A DNA stretch of 64,000 bases from Henriciella sp. (GCA_030066975.1 JASJAO010000011.1:25540-89539); one strand, 5' to 3'. Numbered from the stretch's first letter, positions 40,958 through 50,067 are shown. Program-made: numbers and translations. Notes: generated by a model not told the origin, from the sequence alone.

Positions 40958-41784
40958 CTGTCCGTCGCCCAGCTCTTAGGTATCATGGCGGCAAGTGGGT
41001 GCTTGCCCCTTGGATCATATCCCACTTCCCAGCGCACAAGGTTTATGTCGAGCCGTTTGGTGGCGCGGCGTCGGTCTTGATGCGAAAGCCGAAATGCTAC
41101 GCCGAAGTCTACAATGATTTGGACGGCGAGATTGTCGGCTTTTTCCGTGTCCTGCAGTCGCCAGAAACCAATTCAGAGTTCTTGAGGCGATTGAAGGTCA
41201 CGCCGTTTTCCCGAGACGAGTTTAACCGGGCTTATGAGACCACCGATTGCGAGATCGAACGGGCGCGGCGTTTGGTGATCCGATCGTTTCAGGGTTTCGG
41301 GTCAGACGGCTGCAATGACGCTGCGCCGACCGGCTTTCGCGCATCAGCTAAGAAACAAGGCAATTCGCCGGCGCATGACTGGATCAGTTTGCCGCAAGCC
41401 TATGAGGCGCTGATAGAGCGGCTTGCCGGCGTCGTGATCGAGAATCGTTGCGGGCTCGAAGTCATGCAGCAACAGGACAGCGCCGAAACGCTGCACTATG
41501 TCGATCCGCCCTATCTGCATGCCACCCGGTCTCGGCCAGGGCGGAAGAACTATCGCTATGAGTTAAGCGATGACGACCATCGCGAGTTGCTTTCGGTTCT
41601 GTTGGGTCTCAAGGGCGCAGTCGTTTTGTCCGGCTATGCCAACGCGCTCTATGACGACGTGATTGGGCATTGGCGGCGTATTGACCGCAAAGCCATGGCG
41701 GACGGGGCGTCTGAACGGATGGAGAGCCTGTGGCTCAATCCGGCCGCAGATGAGCGCGATCTCTTTAGCGGGGTGGCCGCATGA
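40954..41784 (+). CDS. dam: DNA adenine methylase (D12 class)
   Basis: A 276-residue adenine-N6 methyltransferase. ALRYHGGKWVLAPWI near residue 8 is the FxxGG-type S-adenosylmethionine motif region, VEPFGGAASVL is motif I, and HYVDPPYLHATR near residue 180 carries the catalytic DPPY. The D12 class usually methylates GATC or related short sites. Both ends overlap neighbours by 4 bp. In phages such enzymes protect DNA or alter host gene control. The target site is unknown. Confidence 0.9.
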   Translation: MTVRRPALRYHGGKWVLAPWIISHFPAHKVYVEPFGGAASVLMRKPKCYAEVYNDLDGEIVGFFRVLQSPETNSEFLRRLKVTPFSRDEFNRAYETTDCEIERARRLVIRSFQGFGSDGCNDAAPTGFRASAKKQGNSPAHDWISLPQAYEALIERLAGVVIENRCGLEVMQQQDSAETLHYVDPPYLHATRSRPGRKNYRYELSDDDHRELLSVLLGLKGAVVLSGYANALYDDVIGHWRRIDRKAMADGASERMESLWLNPAADERDLFSGVAA

Positions 41785-42341
41785 CACAGAAACTCGAAAC
41801 CAAACCCGGTCTTGTCGGTGCGACGATGGTCACCAATTCGGGCGTCTATTTTGACTTTCTCGATCCGGATCCAGATACGATCTGGCCAAGTGACATTGCG
41901 CATGGTCTGGCCAAGACGGCGCGGTTCGGGGGGCAAACCCGAGACTTCTACTCTGTGGCGCAACACTCGGTTCTCGTTTCGCAAATCGTACCCGAAGAGC
42001 ACGCCTTCGCGGCTCTGCTGCACGATGCGCCGGAGGCCTATATCGGCGACATGGTCGGACCGCTGAAACAGCTGTTGCCGGAGTATAAGACCATCGAGAA
42101 GCGCGTCGAGGCGGCGATTGCAGAGCGGTTCGGTTTGCCCGTCGACGCTTTCTCACACCCTGAGATCAAAACCGCCGATTTGCGTTTGCTACGGACTGAG
42201 CAACGCGATCAGACAACACGGCCTGACGACGATTGGTCAGGGTTGGACAAGTTCGAGCCGTTGCCGCTCCCCATCATCGCATTGCCGTGGCGGGCTGCTT
42301 TCGAGCAATTCGTCTTTCGCTATCTGGAGCTACGCTCATGA
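41781..42341 (+). CDS. HD-domain phosphohydrolase (YfbR-like)
   Basis: A 186-residue HD-superfamily protein. VAQHSVLVSQIV provides the first His near residue 55, LLHDAPEAYIGD near residue 77 is the HD pair, and DIAHGLAKTARFGGQTRDFYSV precedes them. YfbR-type members are 5'-deoxynucleotidases, and phage versions are thought to adjust nucleotide pools. The final residues are rich in Leu and Pro. Both ends overlap neighbours by 4 bp, so it is co-translated with the Dam gene. Confidence 0.85.
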   Translation: MTQKLETKPGLVGATMVTNSGVYFDFLDPDPDTIWPSDIAHGLAKTARFGGQTRDFYSVAQHSVLVSQIVPEEHAFAALLHDAPEAYIGDMVGPLKQLLPEYKTIEKRVEAAIAERFGLPVDAFSHPEIKTADLRLLRTEQRDQTTRPDDDWSGLDKFEPLPLPIIALPWRAAFEQFVFRYLELRS

Positions 42342-42610
42342 GCTGGCGCATTTGGGGATATAACCGACTGTGCAAGAGCGGGCTTCCGTGCATTGTGCCG
42401 TTTTGCGGTTTTGTGGACGAAGACAGAGATCACAACTCGAATCCGATGTTCTGTCACAAGCATTTCCACATGACAGACCCAAAGACGCGGAAGCTTTGGC
42501 AGAAAGCCAAGCGCCGCGCGACCGTGGAGCGCCTGACCCATAAAATGATCGGCCAGGCGATTGAGGCCAGCCATCTCGACGGACGGTTTAAAGTCGGGGT
42601 GCCGGAATGA
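42338..42610 (+). CDS. Small phage protein with Cys/His cluster
   Basis: A 90-residue protein. CKSGLPCIVPFCGF near the N-terminus and FCHKHFHM around residue 39 give three to four Cys and several His, which could bind zinc. The C-terminal part is a basic helix (KRRATVERLTHKMIGQ). The start at 42338 overlaps the HD gene as ATGA. Family not recognised; an HNH-like or zinc-ribbon nucleic-acid role is possible. Confidence 0.65.
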   Translation: MSWRIWGYNRLCKSGLPCIVPFCGFVDEDRDHNSNPMFCHKHFHMTDPKTRKLWQKAKRRATVERLTHKMIGQAIEASHLDGRFKVGVPE

Positions 42611-43326
42611 GCTACCGTCGGAAAGAGATCATAGGCGACTGCACGCTGTATTTGGGCGACTGCAAAGAGGTCATGCCAACGCTTGGTCGCGTCTGCGCGG
42701 CTGTTATGGATCCGCCCTATGGAATCGGGGAGGATGGACGCCGACAAGCGCAGCTGAAAAGCCGGTCTAAGATCGCAGCATCTAACCTCTACGCGCCGAA
42801 AAACTGGGATTCAGAGACTCAGCAAGGGGCGGTTCAGCAAGCAATCGCTATGGCAGATCATGCCATTGTGTTTGGTGGAAACTATTATGATCTTCCACCC
42901 AGTCGATGTTGGCTTGTTTGGGACAAGGACGGGCCAGACAACCACTTTGCGGATTGCGAGCTCGCATGGACGAACCTCAACAAGGCGGTGCGTCGTGTCC
43001 GCTACCTTTGGAACGGTTGTATGCGCCGCGAGCGGGACATTGAAAGGGTTCACCCGACTCAAAAGCCGGTCGGGGTCATGGATTGGTGTTTGGGCCACTT
43101 ACCTCCGAACACCGAAGCGGTTTTGGATCCGTTCATGGGGTCTGGCACTACTGGCGTAGCCTGTGTCCGGCGCGGGCTCAGCTTTGTCGGAATAGAGCTC
43201 GACGAAGAGTATTTCGATTTTTCGTGCGAGCGCATCGCCGAGGCCTACCAACAACCTGAATTGTTTGAAGCGGAGGTGTTCGACGCAGTCGAGAACGGCG
43301 AGTTATTCGGAGGTGATGACAAATGA
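42607..43326 (+). CDS. DNA methyltransferase of the N4/N6 (beta-type) class
   Basis: A 239-residue methyltransferase. AAVMDPPYG near residue 34 is the catalytic DPPY, near the N-terminus, and DPFMGSGTTGVAC near residue 178 is the S-adenosylmethionine motif. This order (DPPY before FxGxG) marks the beta-type N4-cytosine/N6-adenine class. HPTQKP before it is typical. The C-terminal extension of CcrM-type GANTC enzymes is missing. It is the third methyltransferase of a different class in this phage. It overlaps both neighbours by 4 bp. Target unknown. Confidence 0.88.
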   Translation: MSYRRKEIIGDCTLYLGDCKEVMPTLGRVCAAVMDPPYGIGEDGRRQAQLKSRSKIAASNLYAPKNWDSETQQGAVQQAIAMADHAIVFGGNYYDLPPSRCWLVWDKDGPDNHFADCELAWTNLNKAVRRVRYLWNGCMRRERDIERVHPTQKPVGVMDWCLGHLPPNTEAVLDPFMGSGTTGVACVRRGLSFVGIELDEEYFDFSCERIAEAYQQPELFEAEVFDAVENGELFGGDDK

Positions 43327-44666
43327 CACGTCGCAAACCCTCACCGCCGCCATTGACTTCGATTGAGCGCATGGAACGTGCCAGAGAGACGCTGGTTGCC
43401 GACAAAGGCCGGGCGGGTGTCGAGGGTGACGGCAAACGCGAAAGGCGCCGCGAGCAGCAAGTCAGCGAACTTAGTGCGCGGATTTCCAGCGGCAAGCTGA
43501 CCAAGAATGCGGTGCGCCTACCGACCCGGTTGACGGCGCTTGATATGGCGCTGGAGGCGCGGCGAACCGGCAAGCATGATGGGCTTGCTCGGATGGGGCG
43601 CGGTAGAAACCCGTTTCTCTCTGCCCGGCATTTGCACGCGGCGCAATTGATGCGGGACTTTGCCGAGGTTCGCGCCAGCATGGGCAGCCCGCTGAGCAAT
43701 GGCGCGCGGCTTCTGGCGCTGTCCGGGTCTGGAGACCCATTACAACGTTGGTCCAAGCCTAGAGAGACCACCACCAAGCGCGGCAAGCGGGTTGAGCCAC
43801 CACCGACCATGAAGCCGCGTCTGCCGAAAGAACGGCGGACAGGGCGCGGGCCTGATCTTGCAGCCTCAGTGGATCGGCTGCAGCCGCTATCATCGGCTTA
43901 TGTGTCTATGGTCGACGCTATGGTCAGAGCGTGCGGCGGTGATCCTGACAGTCCTATCGCTGCGGCGGGGGTGGCAGTGATCGTCGGTTGCATGTCTCTC
44001 AGGGCAGCGTGCATCGACTATGTCGGGCCCGCAGATGGGCGCACGATCAATCGTCTCAAGCGCGTCATTCTCGCCGGTTTGGAAGAGATCGCAGAGCTGC
44101 TCGACACCCAGGATTTCAGTGAACCAGATCAGTTGACGAGTGCCGCAAAGATGCGTATCGATTCCCACAGTCGCAGTCAGAGCCTCAAACGCAAGGCGGA
44201 GCGCGACGCTCTCTACAAAACAAGCCGATGGAAGCAGCGCCGCAAACGCCAGCTGGCGGCGCAGCCATTGTGTGAGATGTGCCTGGCGCGCGGGATCACG
44301 ACGCTGGCCACGATCGCTGACCATGTCGAGCCGCACCGCGGCGACCCGATTAAGTTCTTCGAGGGCGAGCTGCAGTCGCTGTGCAAGTCCGACCATGACA
44401 GCCTGAAACAGCAGCAGGAGAAGAGTGGTTTTCATCGGGCGATAGGGGTTGATGGTCTGCCGGTCGATGCAAACCATCCGTACAATCGCGACCGCGCTGG
44501 CAGTACGCAGAGTACACCCCCCCCTATCGAATCTTCCGCCGGCGCGCTCGGGGAGCGGCGGGGGGCCACAACGTCCATAAATCGCAACAAAAAAAGTACG
44601 GACGCGACACAAAAAACGGCGGCAGGCACGGAAAAGCCACGCGCGGGCAGGAAAAATGGCGCGTAG
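43323..44666 (+). CDS. Fused protein: unknown helical N-terminal domain plus HNH endonuclease
   Basis: A 447-residue protein. Residues about 1-290 are mostly helical and basic, with an N-terminal charged region and a segment GMARMG...LSARHLHAAQLMRDF, then VDAMVRACGG, and a late RLKRVILAGLEEIAELL. This layout loosely resembles DUF6456-type regulators. Residues about 296-370 form an HNH domain: YKTSRWKQRRKRQ, CEMCLARG, ADHVEPHRGD and CKSDHD. HNH genes before terminase are normal in HK97-type phages and help terminase cut DNA, but they are usually short and separate. The C-terminal tail is disordered. It overlaps the small terminase gene by 11 bp. Confidence 0.75.
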   Translation: MTRRKPSPPPLTSIERMERARETLVADKGRAGVEGDGKRERRREQQVSELSARISSGKLTKNAVRLPTRLTALDMALEARRTGKHDGLARMGRGRNPFLSARHLHAAQLMRDFAEVRASMGSPLSNGARLLALSGSGDPLQRWSKPRETTTKRGKRVEPPPTMKPRLPKERRTGRGPDLAASVDRLQPLSSAYVSMVDAMVRACGGDPDSPIAAAGVAVIVGCMSLRAACIDYVGPADGRTINRLKRVILAGLEEIAELLDTQDFSEPDQLTSAAKMRIDSHSRSQSLKRKAERDALYKTSRWKQRRKRQLAAQPLCEMCLARGITTLATIADHVEPHRGDPIKFFEGELQSLCKSDHDSLKQQQEKSGFHRAIGVDGLPVDANHPYNRDRAGSTQSTPPPIESSAGALGERRGATTSINRNKKSTDATQKTAAGTEKPRAGRKNGA

Positions 44667-45177
44667 TCCGAGGCAAGCTCCCCGCAAACCGGCCGGAAAG
44701 AAGTCGAAGGCCGCGCAGCAGGTCGCGCAAGTCCTGAGAATGGGCGAGCGCCCCCCGGCGCCTTTGAGTCTTTTGCGTGATCGCGCGATCGAGGAATGGG
44801 TGCGCGTTACGAACGCCATGCCGTCGGACTGGTTTACCGATGAAACGCTCGCCTTGCTCGAGAGTTACTGCAACCACGTTGCGAATGCCGATAGCTGGGT
44901 AAGGTTGATCCAGGGCTTCGACGTCAATTGGGTCAACGATCCCGAGACAGGCGAAGCCGCGCTGGCGCGGTACGAAAAGTTCCAAAAGAATTTCGAGCGT
45001 GAAACTCGCGCGGCATCATCTTTGGCGACCCGGATGCGGATGACGCAACAGGCCAAGTACACGACCAAATCTGCCGGAACGTCAGCGAAGGGCAGGGCGC
45101 CAGGTGGCCGGAAACCGTGGGAGCAAGGCGCCATAACCAATGGCGGCGCGACCCATGACAGCACCGGCGAGGAATAA
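44656..45177 (+). CDS. terS: Terminase small subunit (P27 family)
   Basis: A 173-residue protein of the P27-type small terminase family. Evidence is a basic N-terminus, then WVRVTNAMPSDWFTDETLALLESYCNH near residue 41 and a helical oligomer region, followed by a flexible basic tail. It binds the packaging start of phage DNA and feeds it to the large subunit. It follows the HNH gene and precedes terL, the usual order. The 38-bp overlap with terL is large but common in this module. Confidence 0.85.
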   Translation: MARSPRQAPRKPAGKKSKAAQQVAQVLRMGERPPAPLSLLRDRAIEEWVRVTNAMPSDWFTDETLALLESYCNHVANADSWVRLIQGFDVNWVNDPETGEAALARYEKFQKNFERETRAASSLATRMRMTQQAKYTTKSAGTSAKGRAPGGRKPWEQGAITNGGATHDSTGEE

Positions 45178-46726
45178 TTTCGCGCCCTACAAGTCGCGAT
45201 CGGCGCGCAACATCGCGTGGATCGAAGCCAATTGTGTCGTGCCAGAGGGTCGACTGGTTGGTCAGCGCGTCCGATTGAGGCCCTGGCAAAAGAAAGAGAT
45301 GCGCGCGATCTACGATTCGCCGACGCGTCGGTACATTCTGTCGTTTGCTCGGAAGAACGGAAAGACGGCATTCGTAGGCTTTCTGCTTCTGTTGCACATT
45401 TGCGGGCCCGAGGCGGTCGTCAACTCGCAGCTTGTGTCGACTGCGCAGTCTCGTGACCAAGCCGCGGTCGTGTTTGAGCTTTGTGCGAAGATGATCCGCA
45501 TGAACCCGGATCTCGCGCTCTATGTGACGATCAGAGACACGGCGAAAGAGCTGCTCTGTCCGGAGATCGGGACTCATTATCGGGCGCTGTCTGCCGACGC
45601 GAAGATGGCCCACGGTAAGTCACCCATCTTCGCTATTCATGACGAGCTGGGACAAGTCGTCGGGCCGCGATCACCACTCTACTCGAGTGTCGAAACCGGT
45701 ATGGGCGCGCACGAAGCCCCTATGTCGATCATTATCTCGACGCAGGCGGCGACAGACGCGGATTTGCTGTCCATTCTAATCGATAAGGCGCTGGAGGGGT
45801 ATGATCCCAAGGTCAAATGCAGCCTCTACACGGCGCCGCTCGAGGATGACCCATTCAAAGTCGCGACCATGCGGAAGGCCAATCCCGCCTACGGTGACTT
45901 TTTGAATGCGGAAGTGGTCAAAGAAGCCGCTCTTGAAGCTGAGCAACTACCGTCATTCGAGGCGGAATATCGAAATCTGCACCTGAACCAGCGCGTTTCG
46001 GTCAACAATGTCTTTATCGGTCACAATCTCTGGCTTTCGAATGGGGATGCGCCGGCGGAAGACTGGGGAGATCGGCCGGTTTATCTGGCGCTCGACCTCT
46101 CGGAAGTTGCCGATCTCACGGCCTTGGCTGCCGTTTGCGACGAGTCAGATAATGTCGAAGAGCCCGCCTGGGGCATCAAGCCCACGTTCTGGTTGCCGGG
46201 GCATAATTTGGCGCAGAAGTCGAAGAAAGACCGCGTTCCCTACGACTTGTGGGCCGATCAAGGTTTTCTCGAAGCGGTGCCTGCAAAATCGATTGAGTAT
46301 TCTTTCGTCGCGCATCGGCTCAGGTGGTGGTTTGACAATTACAATGTCGTGAAGGTTGCGTTCGACCGCTGGGGAATGCGTCACCTTTTGCCCTGGCTAG
46401 AGAGAGCCGATTTCACCGAAGACGAGCTCGATAGGTTCGTCGAGTTCGGTCAAGGCTTTCAATCGATGTCGCCTGCCATGCGTGCGGTCGAGAGTGCGGC
46501 ACTGAATCAGCAGCTGCGACATGGCAATCATCCGGTGCTGACCATGTGTAACTCGAACTCGATGGTGACGTCGGATCCTGCAGGGAACCGGAAACTTAAC
46601 AAAATCAAATCGACGGGACGCATCGACGGCATGATCGCCTTGCTGATGGCTCTGTCGACGGCGGTCGCTGATCGTGAAAGCGATGATCGCTCCTACCTCG
46701 AGGACACAGGGATGCTCGTTATCTAA
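45140..46726 (+). CDS. terL: Terminase large subunit
   Basis: A 528-residue terminase ATPase/nuclease. The Walker A-like loop is SFARKNGKTAF near residue 70, and the Walker B region is IFAIHDELG near residue 167. The C-terminal nuclease domain has ALDLSEVADLTAL near residue 318 and acidic residues in AFDRWG. It translocates phage DNA into the prohead using ATP. The ATG at 45140 overlaps terS by 38 bp; an in-frame ATG at 45155 would give a shorter overlap. Portal begins one base after its stop. Confidence 0.93.
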   Translation: MAARPMTAPARNNFAPYKSRSARNIAWIEANCVVPEGRLVGQRVRLRPWQKKEMRAIYDSPTRRYILSFARKNGKTAFVGFLLLLHICGPEAVVNSQLVSTAQSRDQAAVVFELCAKMIRMNPDLALYVTIRDTAKELLCPEIGTHYRALSADAKMAHGKSPIFAIHDELGQVVGPRSPLYSSVETGMGAHEAPMSIIISTQAATDADLLSILIDKALEGYDPKVKCSLYTAPLEDDPFKVATMRKANPAYGDFLNAEVVKEAALEAEQLPSFEAEYRNLHLNQRVSVNNVFIGHNLWLSNGDAPAEDWGDRPVYLALDLSEVADLTALAAVCDESDNVEEPAWGIKPTFWLPGHNLAQKSKKDRVPYDLWADQGFLEAVPAKSIEYSFVAHRLRWWFDNYNVVKVAFDRWGMRHLLPWLERADFTEDELDRFVEFGQGFQSMSPAMRAVESAALNQQLRHGNHPVLTMCNSNSMVTSDPAGNRKLNKIKSTGRIDGMIALLMALSTAVADRESDDRSYLEDTGMLVI

Positions 46727-47953
46727 ATGGGACTACGTGAAGCTTGGCGTGAGTTCTGGTCGAAGGACGGCAAAGATCCTGTTGACGCCGTGAATGAGGC
46801 GATTGACGCGGGAGGTCGAGGACTTTCCGAGTATGCTGCTCTGCAGGTCTCGACAGTGCTTGCTTGCGTCACCCACATTGCCGACCTCTGTGCGGTGCCG
46901 GAATTGCGCGTTTTTGAACGTGACACAGACGGCACCAAGAAAGAGAAAACCGACTCGAAGCTGCACCGCATTCTTCACCGCCGCCCAAATGAGCTTCAGA
47001 CCAGCTACGATTTCCGGTGGTCCTTGTCGGCGCATGCGGCTCTGCGCGGCGCGGGCCTTGCCTACAAAACGTTCGACGGGGAAGGGAACTTGCTCGAAAT
47101 GTGGCCGATACCTCCGGGGAATTGGCATGTCATGAGAGACGGCGAGTTCGAGGGGCAGCTGTTCATCACCACCTTGGATGGAGAGCTTGGTCCATTTGAT
47201 CTCGATTCCGAGCATCTTTTCTATCTGCCGAACCGCATGTGGGAGCGCTTTGATGCGATGGACGCGCTCAAGCTCGCCATGCGGTCGATCGGCCTGGCGC
47301 AAGAAATGGAAGAAACCGAGCGACGGCTCTATGAAAAGGGCGTTCGTCCATCCGGTATCCTGACCACAGAGGGCAAGGTTTCGCCGGAATCGCTGCAATC
47401 GATCAAGGAAGCCTTCTCCAAATCCAAGTCCAGCCAGAGCATTTCGGTACTGGATCAGGGCTTCAAGTTCATCCCCATCAAACAGTCAGCATCCGACGCT
47501 CAAATGATCGAAAACCGTCGGATGCAGATCGAAGAAATTTGCCGCGCGTTTGGCGTGTATCCGAATGTTGTCGGGCATAGCGACAAGACAGCGACCTATG
47601 CCAGCGCTGAAGCGTTTTTCGCAGCCGACGAGGCGAAGACAAAACGCAAATGGCAGACGCTATGGCTGCAGCGGCTCGATGAGTTTGTTCTCGATGGCGC
47701 GGGACCACTTTTTTGCCAGTTTGACAGTAATCCGCTCACCTTGGCGCCGATGAAGGACCAGGCAGCGTTTGTGAAAACGGCGCTTGGTCACGGTAATGGC
47801 CAAGCATTTCTAACCCCTGACGAGATCCGCGAGAAGTACGGCTATGACCCGCTTGGAGGTGTCGCTGCCGAGCTGCCAACGCCAGTTGCACCATCAGAAG
47901 AACCAACCGAACCAGAAGAGGGCCCTGACGATGATTCCAGTCAAGCAGATTGA
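46727..47953 (+). CDS. Portal protein (HK97 family)
   Basis: A 408-residue portal protein. Key features are VSTVLACVTHIADLCAVPELRVFERD near residue 38, HRILHRRPNELQTSYDF near residue 83, MWPIPPGNWHVMRDG, and the late FGVYPNVVGHSDKTATYASAEAF near residue 277. It forms the dodecameric ring through which DNA enters the head. The C-terminus is acidic and disordered. It lies directly after terL and overlaps the protease start by 23 bp, as in typical HK97-type modules. Confidence 0.93.
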   Translation: MGLREAWREFWSKDGKDPVDAVNEAIDAGGRGLSEYAALQVSTVLACVTHIADLCAVPELRVFERDTDGTKKEKTDSKLHRILHRRPNELQTSYDFRWSLSAHAALRGAGLAYKTFDGEGNLLEMWPIPPGNWHVMRDGEFEGQLFITTLDGELGPFDLDSEHLFYLPNRMWERFDAMDALKLAMRSIGLAQEMEETERRLYEKGVRPSGILTTEGKVSPESLQSIKEAFSKSKSSQSISVLDQGFKFIPIKQSASDAQMIENRRMQIEEICRAFGVYPNVVGHSDKTATYASAEAFFAADEAKTKRKWQTLWLQRLDEFVLDGAGPLFCQFDSNPLTLAPMKDQAAFVKTALGHGNGQAFLTPDEIREKYGYDPLGGVAAELPTPVAPSEEPTEPEEGPDDDSSQAD

Positions 47954-48626
47954 AACGCGTGATACAGGGCTTCAAGGTGCGACGCATCAGGATTCCAGGT
48001 TCGAGATCCGGGCGCTCAGCGAAGACGGCACGTTCGAAGGCTACGGTAGTATCTTCAACAACGAAGACAGCTACGGCGACACGGTCCTGCCGGGTGCGTT
48101 CAAGGCCACTTTAGCGCAGCACAAAAAAAATGGGACGATGCCAGCACTGCTTTGGCAGCACCGCGGCGATCAGCCAATCGGCGTCTATGAGGAGATGACC
48201 GAGAACGAAAAAGGTCTCTACGTCAAAGGGAGACTGGCGCTTGACACGCGTCTCGGTAGGGAAGCGCATGCACTGCTCAAAATGGGTGCATTGAACGGCT
48301 TGTCGATCGGCTTCGTGACCAAGAAATGGGAGCGGACCGACAAAGGCCGAGACGTCAAAGAGGTTGAGCTTTGGGAAGTGTCGCTTGTGACCTTCCCGGC
48401 AAATGGCAAAGCGCGTGTCGACGGTGTGAAGAACATCGATTTCGACTCTGCCAGCAATGAGACAGATTTTGAACGCATCCTGCGCGAGGCCGGAGCGTCC
48501 AGAGGAGAGGCGAAGGGCGCTGTCCGTCGCTTCAAAGAAACCATCATGCGTCAGCGCGAGGCTGGTCAGATGGTGACGCTAAAAGAGAGGCTGGACAGCC
48601 TCACAACCGCAATGAAAACGGAGTAA
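47931..48626 (+). CDS. Prohead protease (HK97 family)
   Basis: A 231-residue serine protease. FEGYGSIFNNEDSYGDTVLPGAF near residue 34 is the family start. The catalytic His is in LLWQHRGD near residue 80, and Ser in GLSIGFVT near residue 124. A helical, charged C-terminal tail follows. It trims the capsid delta domain and itself during maturation. The ATG at 47931 has AGAGGG upstream. Longer frames from 47844 have no signal. It overlaps portal by 23 bp; the capsid follows after 5 bp. Confidence 0.92.
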   Translation: MIPVKQIETRDTGLQGATHQDSRFEIRALSEDGTFEGYGSIFNNEDSYGDTVLPGAFKATLAQHKKNGTMPALLWQHRGDQPIGVYEEMTENEKGLYVKGRLALDTRLGREAHALLKMGALNGLSIGFVTKKWERTDKGRDVKEVELWEVSLVTFPANGKARVDGVKNIDFDSASNETDFERILREAGASRGEAKGAVRRFKETIMRQREAGQMVTLKERLDSLTTAMKTE

Positions 48627-48631
48627 ATCTG

Positions 48632-50044
48632 ATGATGAAGATCAGAAATCCACTGTCGTTCCTGCGAAAAAGCGTCCTGATGGGCGCCGCAGCGACAGCA
48701 CTGACAATCCCGACGGGTTTGATGCTCGAAACGCGGGATGGACCCGAAGCCCCGTCGATCAAGGAGATCAATGAGGCCGTCGAGGGCCTGCTGAAGACGT
48801 TCGAAGAGTTCAAGTCCGCAAATGATGAGCGGATTCAACAGATCGAGCAAAAAGGCTCTGCGGACACCGTCACGGTCGAGAAGGTGGAGAAACTCTCCGC
48901 CGAAATCGACAAGATGAAGTCGATTCGAGAGGAGCTTGATAAGCTCAAAAAACGCGCGGCCCGTGGTCGGGCAATCAATAACGGGAGCGATTTCACGAAA
49001 GAAGATCGCGAGCACTACAAAGCGTTCTCCCAGTTGATGCGAAACCCCGAGGACTCCAAAGCTCGAGCCGAATACAAGCAGGCGGAAGAAGCCGCACGCC
49101 AGGCGGCGCAAGTCAGCGCCAGCGAGGCTCGAGCCGTCTCAACGCTTCTTGGCGGTTCGGGGGGTTACGCCGTACCAGAGATGATCGCGCGGCAGCTCGA
49201 GGAAGAGCTGCAGGAGATTTTCCCGCTTCGCAATCTGGTCGATGTCCGCAATGTCGGAACCAAAGACTACAAACAGCTGGTCAATACGCATGGTGCTGAC
49301 TACGGCTGGGTCGGAGAAACTGACGTGCGGGCGGAGACTGCGACGTCGAACCTCGAAGAAGTCGCGCCGACTTTCGGCACGCTGTACGCCTATCCACGGG
49401 CGACCGAAGAGTCGCTTGACGATATCTTCTTCGATGTTGGTCGTTGGATCCTTGACGAAACACTGGACGCGTTCCGGATGGGCGAGGAAGTCGCGATGAT
49501 CAACGGCGACGGCAGCAAGAAGCCGACAGGGTTTTTGCAGCAGCCGCAGGCCACCGCCGACGATGATACACGTGCGTTCGGTACGATTCAGACTGTTGCT
49601 TCCGGTGCTGCGGCTGGGTTCAAGCCTGTGACGGCGGATGACAGCCCTGCCGATGCGATCCTTGATCTCATTTACAAGCTGAAATCCGGCTACCGGTCCA
49701 ACGCACGCTTTCTGATGAACCGTGCGACGGCAGGCCAAGTCCGCAAGTTCAAGGATGGCGAAGGCAACTATCTTTGGCAGCCATCAGCTCAGCTTGGCCA
49801 GCCGGATCGTCTGTTCAGTTACGCGGTAGCAGAGTCTGAGCAGATGCCCGATGTCGCTGCGGATGCGACACCGATCGCGTTTGGCGATTTCCGTGCCGGT
49901 TACATGCTCTGCAATCTTGTCGGTCTTCGGATCACGCGAGACGAAGTGACCACGCCTGGCTATGTGAAGTGGTATCTTCGTCGCCGCCTTGGTGGCATCA
50001 CCAAGAAGTCCGAGGCCATCAAGCTTCTGAAAATCGAGGCTTAA
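48632..50044 (+). CDS. Major capsid protein (HK97 fold) with N-terminal delta domain
   Basis: A 470-residue capsid precursor. A coiled-coil, charged delta domain (about residues 36-150) should be removed by the protease. The mature HK97-fold domain begins near GGSGGYAVPEMIARQLEE, with NINGDGSKKPTGFL-like and RVFLMNRATAGQVRK-like segments further on. The start with CGGAG support is ATG 48632, which adds about 30 residues with a hydrophobic stretch (SVLMGAAATALTIPTG); starting at MLETRD (48722) would remove it. This hydrophobic N-terminus is unusual for a capsid protein. Confidence 0.92.
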   Translation: MMKIRNPLSFLRKSVLMGAAATALTIPTGLMLETRDGPEAPSIKEINEAVEGLLKTFEEFKSANDERIQQIEQKGSADTVTVEKVEKLSAEIDKMKSIREELDKLKKRAARGRAINNGSDFTKEDREHYKAFSQLMRNPEDSKARAEYKQAEEAARQAAQVSASEARAVSTLLGGSGGYAVPEMIARQLEEELQEIFPLRNLVDVRNVGTKDYKQLVNTHGADYGWVGETDVRAETATSNLEEVAPTFGTLYAYPRATEESLDDIFFDVGRWILDETLDAFRMGEEVAMINGDGSKKPTGFLQQPQATADDDTRAFGTIQTVASGAAAGFKPVTADDSPADAILDLIYKLKSGYRSNARFLMNRATAGQVRKFKDGEGNYLWQPSAQLGQPDRLFSYAVAESEQMPDVAADATPIAFGDFRAGYMLCNLVGLRITRDEVTTPGYVKWYLRRRLGGITKKSEAIKLLKIEA

Positions 50045-50050
50045 CCGAAA

Positions 50051-50067
50051 CGCCAGGCTCGCTGGCG
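50051..50067 (+). terminator. GC-rich hairpin after the major capsid gene
   Basis: CGCCAG (50051-50056) and CTGGCG (50062-50067) form a 6-bp stem with loop GCTCG, seven bases after the capsid stop. No T-run follows. It may act as a partial stop or protect the 3' end of capsid mRNA, favouring capsid over the connector genes. Confidence 0.4.
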
